Shown: piece by piece, positions 52,079 to 56,707 of the stretch
How the letters are laid out: each line of letters begins with the position of its first letter
Position numbering within the stretch: position 1 is the stretch's first letter
Origin: JBCCGR01 sp039029195
Lineage (GTDB): Bacteria; Pseudomonadota; Alphaproteobacteria; Rhizobiales; Rhizobiaceae
Length of the DNA: 56,707 nucleotides
Reading direction: 5' to 3'
Assembly (NCBI GenBank): GCA_039029195.1
Contig: JBCCGR010000027.1
Span: forward strand, 1 to 56,707
Position numbers and translations under genes: made by a program
The notes under the pieces: generated by a model
Database searches by the model: none
The model's input: the letters and a program-made list of their open reading frames with translations, nothing else
Told to the model about the DNA's origin: nothing

Positions 52079-52107
52079 TATCTACGTCTTGCCGCTTACC
52101 CCGTCAA
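52079..52107 (-). promoter_or_regulatory. Strong sigma70 promoter of the rpsL-rpsG-fusA-tuf operon
   Basis: Minus strand TTGACG (52107-52102), exactly 17 nt, TAGATA (52084-52079), in a GC-rich context like alphaproteobacterial stable-RNA promoters. It is the best promoter match in the 528-nt gap between the L,D-transpeptidase and rpsL genes. Confidence 0.75.
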
Positions 52108-52227
52108 CCCCGCCTTGGTTTGAAAATTGATGGAAAGGGCGAAATTTCTGATTTTCCTGCAGAAAGGGCGGAATTCAGCCTCTCTCCATCACCATAACCG
52201 GGATACCAACGAGCGAGTACAGCCCTT

Positions 52228-52253
52228 TGGAAGCCAACATCAGGTGGCTTCCA
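52228..52253 (-). terminator. Hairpin after the L,D-transpeptidase gene
   Basis: TGGAAGCCA (52228-52236) and TGGCTTCCA (52245-52253), a perfect 9-bp stem with an 8-nt loop, about 40 nt past the stop. No T-run follows on the minus strand (CCAAAGGG does not qualify), so it may act with Rho. Confidence 0.45.
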
Positions 52254-52290
52254 GCTATCTCAGTGTCTCAGTCTGAAAACGACGCGAGAA

Positions 52291-53094
52291 TCAGATGGTT
52301 TCGGTGTCCGCAGATGTCACGTTCGGACGGACCAAAACCTGCGCACCGTTCTTCACCCGCGAATAGAGATCGATCACATCCTGATTGATCATACGGAAGC
52401 AGCCACTGGATGCTTTCTTGCCAATCGAGAATGGCTTGTTGGTGCCATGGATCCGATACATAGTGTCTTTGCCATTCTTGAACAGATACATGGCCCGAGC
52501 ACCCAACGGGTTTTGCGGACCGCCCTGCATGCCTTCCTTGTACTTCGCCAACGATGGCTTGCGGGCAATCATTTCAGACGGTGGGGTCCAGGTCGGCCAT
52601 GCTTGTTTCCACTGGAGCTTGGCATTGCCAACCCAGCCGAAACCTTCCTTGCCCACAGCGATGCCGTATCGCATCGCCATGCCGCCATCGAGAACCAGAT
52701 AAAGGAATGGAGCCGTTGCATCGACCACGATGGTGCCAGGAGCTTCAGGACCATAGAATCGCACCACCTGACGCAGATAGCGCTTGTTCATCTTCGAATA
52801 GTCAAAGGCGGTGACAGAAACATCATTATCGAGCCGCGATGCGTAAATGGCGTCGTAGTTGAAGCTGTAGGCCTGGGCACGGCGGGAGGCTGCGCGATTT
52901 CGGGCAATTGTGCCAGGGTCAACGCCAAGCAGCCGGTCACGGTCGATATTCGGCGCGCCGTAAGATGATGTTGCGGTTGTTGATGTACAGGCCGACAGGA
53001 TAAACGGGGCCGCCGCAATCACAGCCACTCCAATCACGCGAGCAATGGAAGGGGTGCGAGATTGTGCTGATCTATTCATCAATTCTTGACGCAT
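52291..53094 (-). CDS. L,D-transpeptidase (YkuD) lipoprotein
   Basis: 267 residues. The N-terminus has a lipoprotein signal (VIGVAVIAAAPFILSAC, lipidated Cys36), then a variable linker and a YkuD catalytic domain (about residues 105-260) with HGTNKPFSIGKKASSGCFRM, nucleophile Cys232. Such enzymes make 3-3 peptidoglycan crosslinks or anchor outer-membrane proteins to peptidoglycan. The ATG at 53094 has GAGGAG about 8 nt upstream; an ATG at 53079 is weaker. Unusual for its place between rpoC and rpsL; own promoter likely. Confidence 0.93.
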   Translation of the reverse strand: MRQELMNRSAQSRTPSIARVIGVAVIAAAPFILSACTSTTATSSYGAPNIDRDRLLGVDPGTIARNRAASRRAQAYSFNYDAIYASRLDNDVSVTAFDYSKMNKRYLRQVVRFYGPEAPGTIVVDATAPFLYLVLDGGMAMRYGIAVGKEGFGWVGNAKLQWKQAWPTWTPPSEMIARKPSLAKYKEGMQGGPQNPLGARAMYLFKNGKDTMYRIHGTNKPFSIGKKASSGCFRMINQDVIDLYSRVKNGAQVLVRPNVTSADTETI

Positions 53095-53170
53095 GAAACT
53101 GTCTCCTCGCGCATACGAAAGGCCAGGACCCCTCCAGCAACACCGCATGCAACAAACTTCAATCGGCATC

Positions 53171-53198
53171 TATATACCAATTGTTAAGACTTAGGCAA
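53171..53198 (-). promoter_or_regulatory. Candidate promoter of the L,D-transpeptidase gene
   Basis: Minus strand TTGCCT (53198-53193), 16 nt, TATATA (53176-53171), about 75 nt before the ATG. The surrounding 53095-53300 stretch holds no gene. Confidence 0.45.
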
Positions 53199-53303
53199 AG
53201 TTTGGCCGCAATGGTTAACGCAATCGTGTGTCACAAATGTGAGAGAGTTCACAGGTGGCGACCTCGAGTACAATGAAATTGGACCGAAACAACGCAACAC
53301 ACG

Positions 53304-53337
53304 AAAAAGCCGCCCTCAGGGAATCCTGTAGGCGGCT
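53304..53337 (-). terminator. Intrinsic terminator downstream of rpoC
   Basis: Minus strand AGCCGCC (53337-53331), loop with an inner CAGG/CCTG stem, GGCGGCT (53314-53308), then TTTTT (53308-53304). A complete intrinsic terminator about 165 nt after the rpoC stop, beyond the REP-like element. Confidence 0.8.
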
Positions 53338-53389
53338 AAAGTGTGATCTTCCACAACAGAGTCCGAGCCTATCAAACCCGGTTAGATGG

Positions 53390-53470
53390 CGTCATTCCGC
53401 CCTTTAGGGGCGGAATCCATTTATTTCGCCAGAGCTGCCGTGGATTCCGGCCATAAAGGCCGGGATGACG
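53390..53470. repeat. REP/BIME-like nested palindrome behind rpoC
   Basis: Two 30-nt arms, 53390-53419 and 53441-53470, are inverted copies differing at about 4 positions, separated by 21 nt. Each arm is itself a small hairpin (CCGCCC..GGGCGG type and CCGGCC..GGCCGG). The outer ends read GTCATTCC / GGATGAC, resembling the GTCATCCCGG...-type palindromic repeats found in many alphaproteobacterial intergenic regions. It lies 32 nt past the rpoC stop. Confidence 0.75.
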
Positions 53471-53501
53471 ATGAAGAGAAAGATCTGCTCGCCACCCAGG
53501 T

Positions 53502-56606
<3,105 letters not shown>

Positions 56607-56707
56607 ACGCGGCTTTGATGAAATCTTCTGCCGCAATCGCGTGCAGGATCGCTTCGGCCCTGAAGCCGTTTTGTTCGTACCAGGCACTCGCCCGTTGATG
56701 CAAGATC
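56607..56707 (-). pseudogene. Fragment of a MalT/LuxR-type ATPase regulator abutting rpoC
   Basis: In the minus-strand frame starting at 56706 (a different frame from rpoC) the last 100 bases read through without stop as LHQRASAWYEQNGFRAEA followed by ILHAIAAEDFIKAA, the helical-repeat segment that links the ATPase and C-terminal parts of MalT/AlkS-type LuxR activators. It runs directly into rpoC near 56606. Homology is judged by eye from the characteristic RASAWYEQNG..AEAI.HA.AA.D pattern. It is either foreign sequence joined by misassembly or a true junction. Confidence 0.6.

Noticed and set aside
51367..52197. 276-codon open frame on the plus strand
   Set aside because: It runs antisense through rpsL and the str leader; its first half is the mirror of rpsL codons and the rest has no recognisable domain, start context or neighbour logic.

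Overview
This 56.7 kb window is chromosomal DNA from an alphaproteobacterium, most likely a member of the Hyphomicrobiales (Rhizobiales). The support is: a complete str-S10-spc-alpha ribosomal array in the alphaproteobacterial layout (adk directly after secY, no rpmJ, infA or rpsD in the cluster), a membrane-bound urate hydroxylase PuuD with a cytochrome c tail, a phenylacetate cluster with its own TetR regulator, and propionyl-CoA carboxylase and methylmalonyl-CoA mutase genes of rhizobial type. The genus cannot be fixed by eye. The left half is metabolic and accessory; the right half (about 32.8 kb to the end) is translation and transcription housekeeping.

Layout. (1) 19-2128, minus: class II DAHP synthase and a gamma-glutamylcyclotransferase-like protein. 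(2) 2238-8515, minus: purine catabolism in the order uraH, xdhA, xdhB, xdhC, puuD, oxidising hypoxanthine/xanthine to urate and then to 5-hydroxyisourate and OHCU. (3) 8592-14791, minus, with paaZ divergent at 14905-16935: phenylacetate degradation (thioesterase PaaI, ligase PaaK, a TetR regulator, epoxidase PaaABCDE, ring-opening PaaZ). A palindrome in the paaI/paaZ gap is a likely operator. (4) 17050-23723, plus: propionate assimilation (pccB, pccA, methylmalonyl-CoA mutase) interrupted by three small genes, one of which (DUF4160) carries a stop at codon 5. (5) 23798-25810, plus: a GlcD-like FAD oxidase and a secreted DUF4864 protein. (6) 25824-29800, minus: tgt, queA, two cyclophilins and coaD. 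(7) 29968-32796: a VOC protein, a LysE-type exporter, and a Tat-exported nitroreductase-like protein followed by a MarR regulator. (8) 32874-51762, minus: rpsL-rpsG-fusA-tuf-rpsJ...rpsQ (str and S10), rplN...adk (spc), rpsM-rpsK-rpoA-rplQ (alpha). (9) 52291-53094, minus: an L,D-transpeptidase lipoprotein. (10) 53502 to the right end, minus: the C-terminal three quarters of rpoC.

How the parts work together. PaaZ and PaaABCDE activate, epoxidise and open the phenylacetate ring; the beta-oxidation enzymes that complete the route (paaF, G, H, J) are not in the window. PccAB and methylmalonyl-CoA mutase send propionyl-CoA to succinyl-CoA. The purine operon lacks uraD and allantoinase, so the rest of that route must lie elsewhere.

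No CRISPR array, prophage, insertion sequence or tRNA/rRNA gene was seen, and I did not find a convincing undescribed multi-gene system. The observations most worth checking are: the right-hand 100 bp, which switch abruptly from rpoC to a MalT/LuxR-type regulator frame (a probable assembly chimera or a rearrangement); the nonsense codon in the DUF4160 gene; a tRNA-guanine transglycosylase that has lost three of the four usual zinc ligands; a REP-like nested palindrome behind rpoC; a long structured leader before rpsL; and two clear operator-like palindromes.
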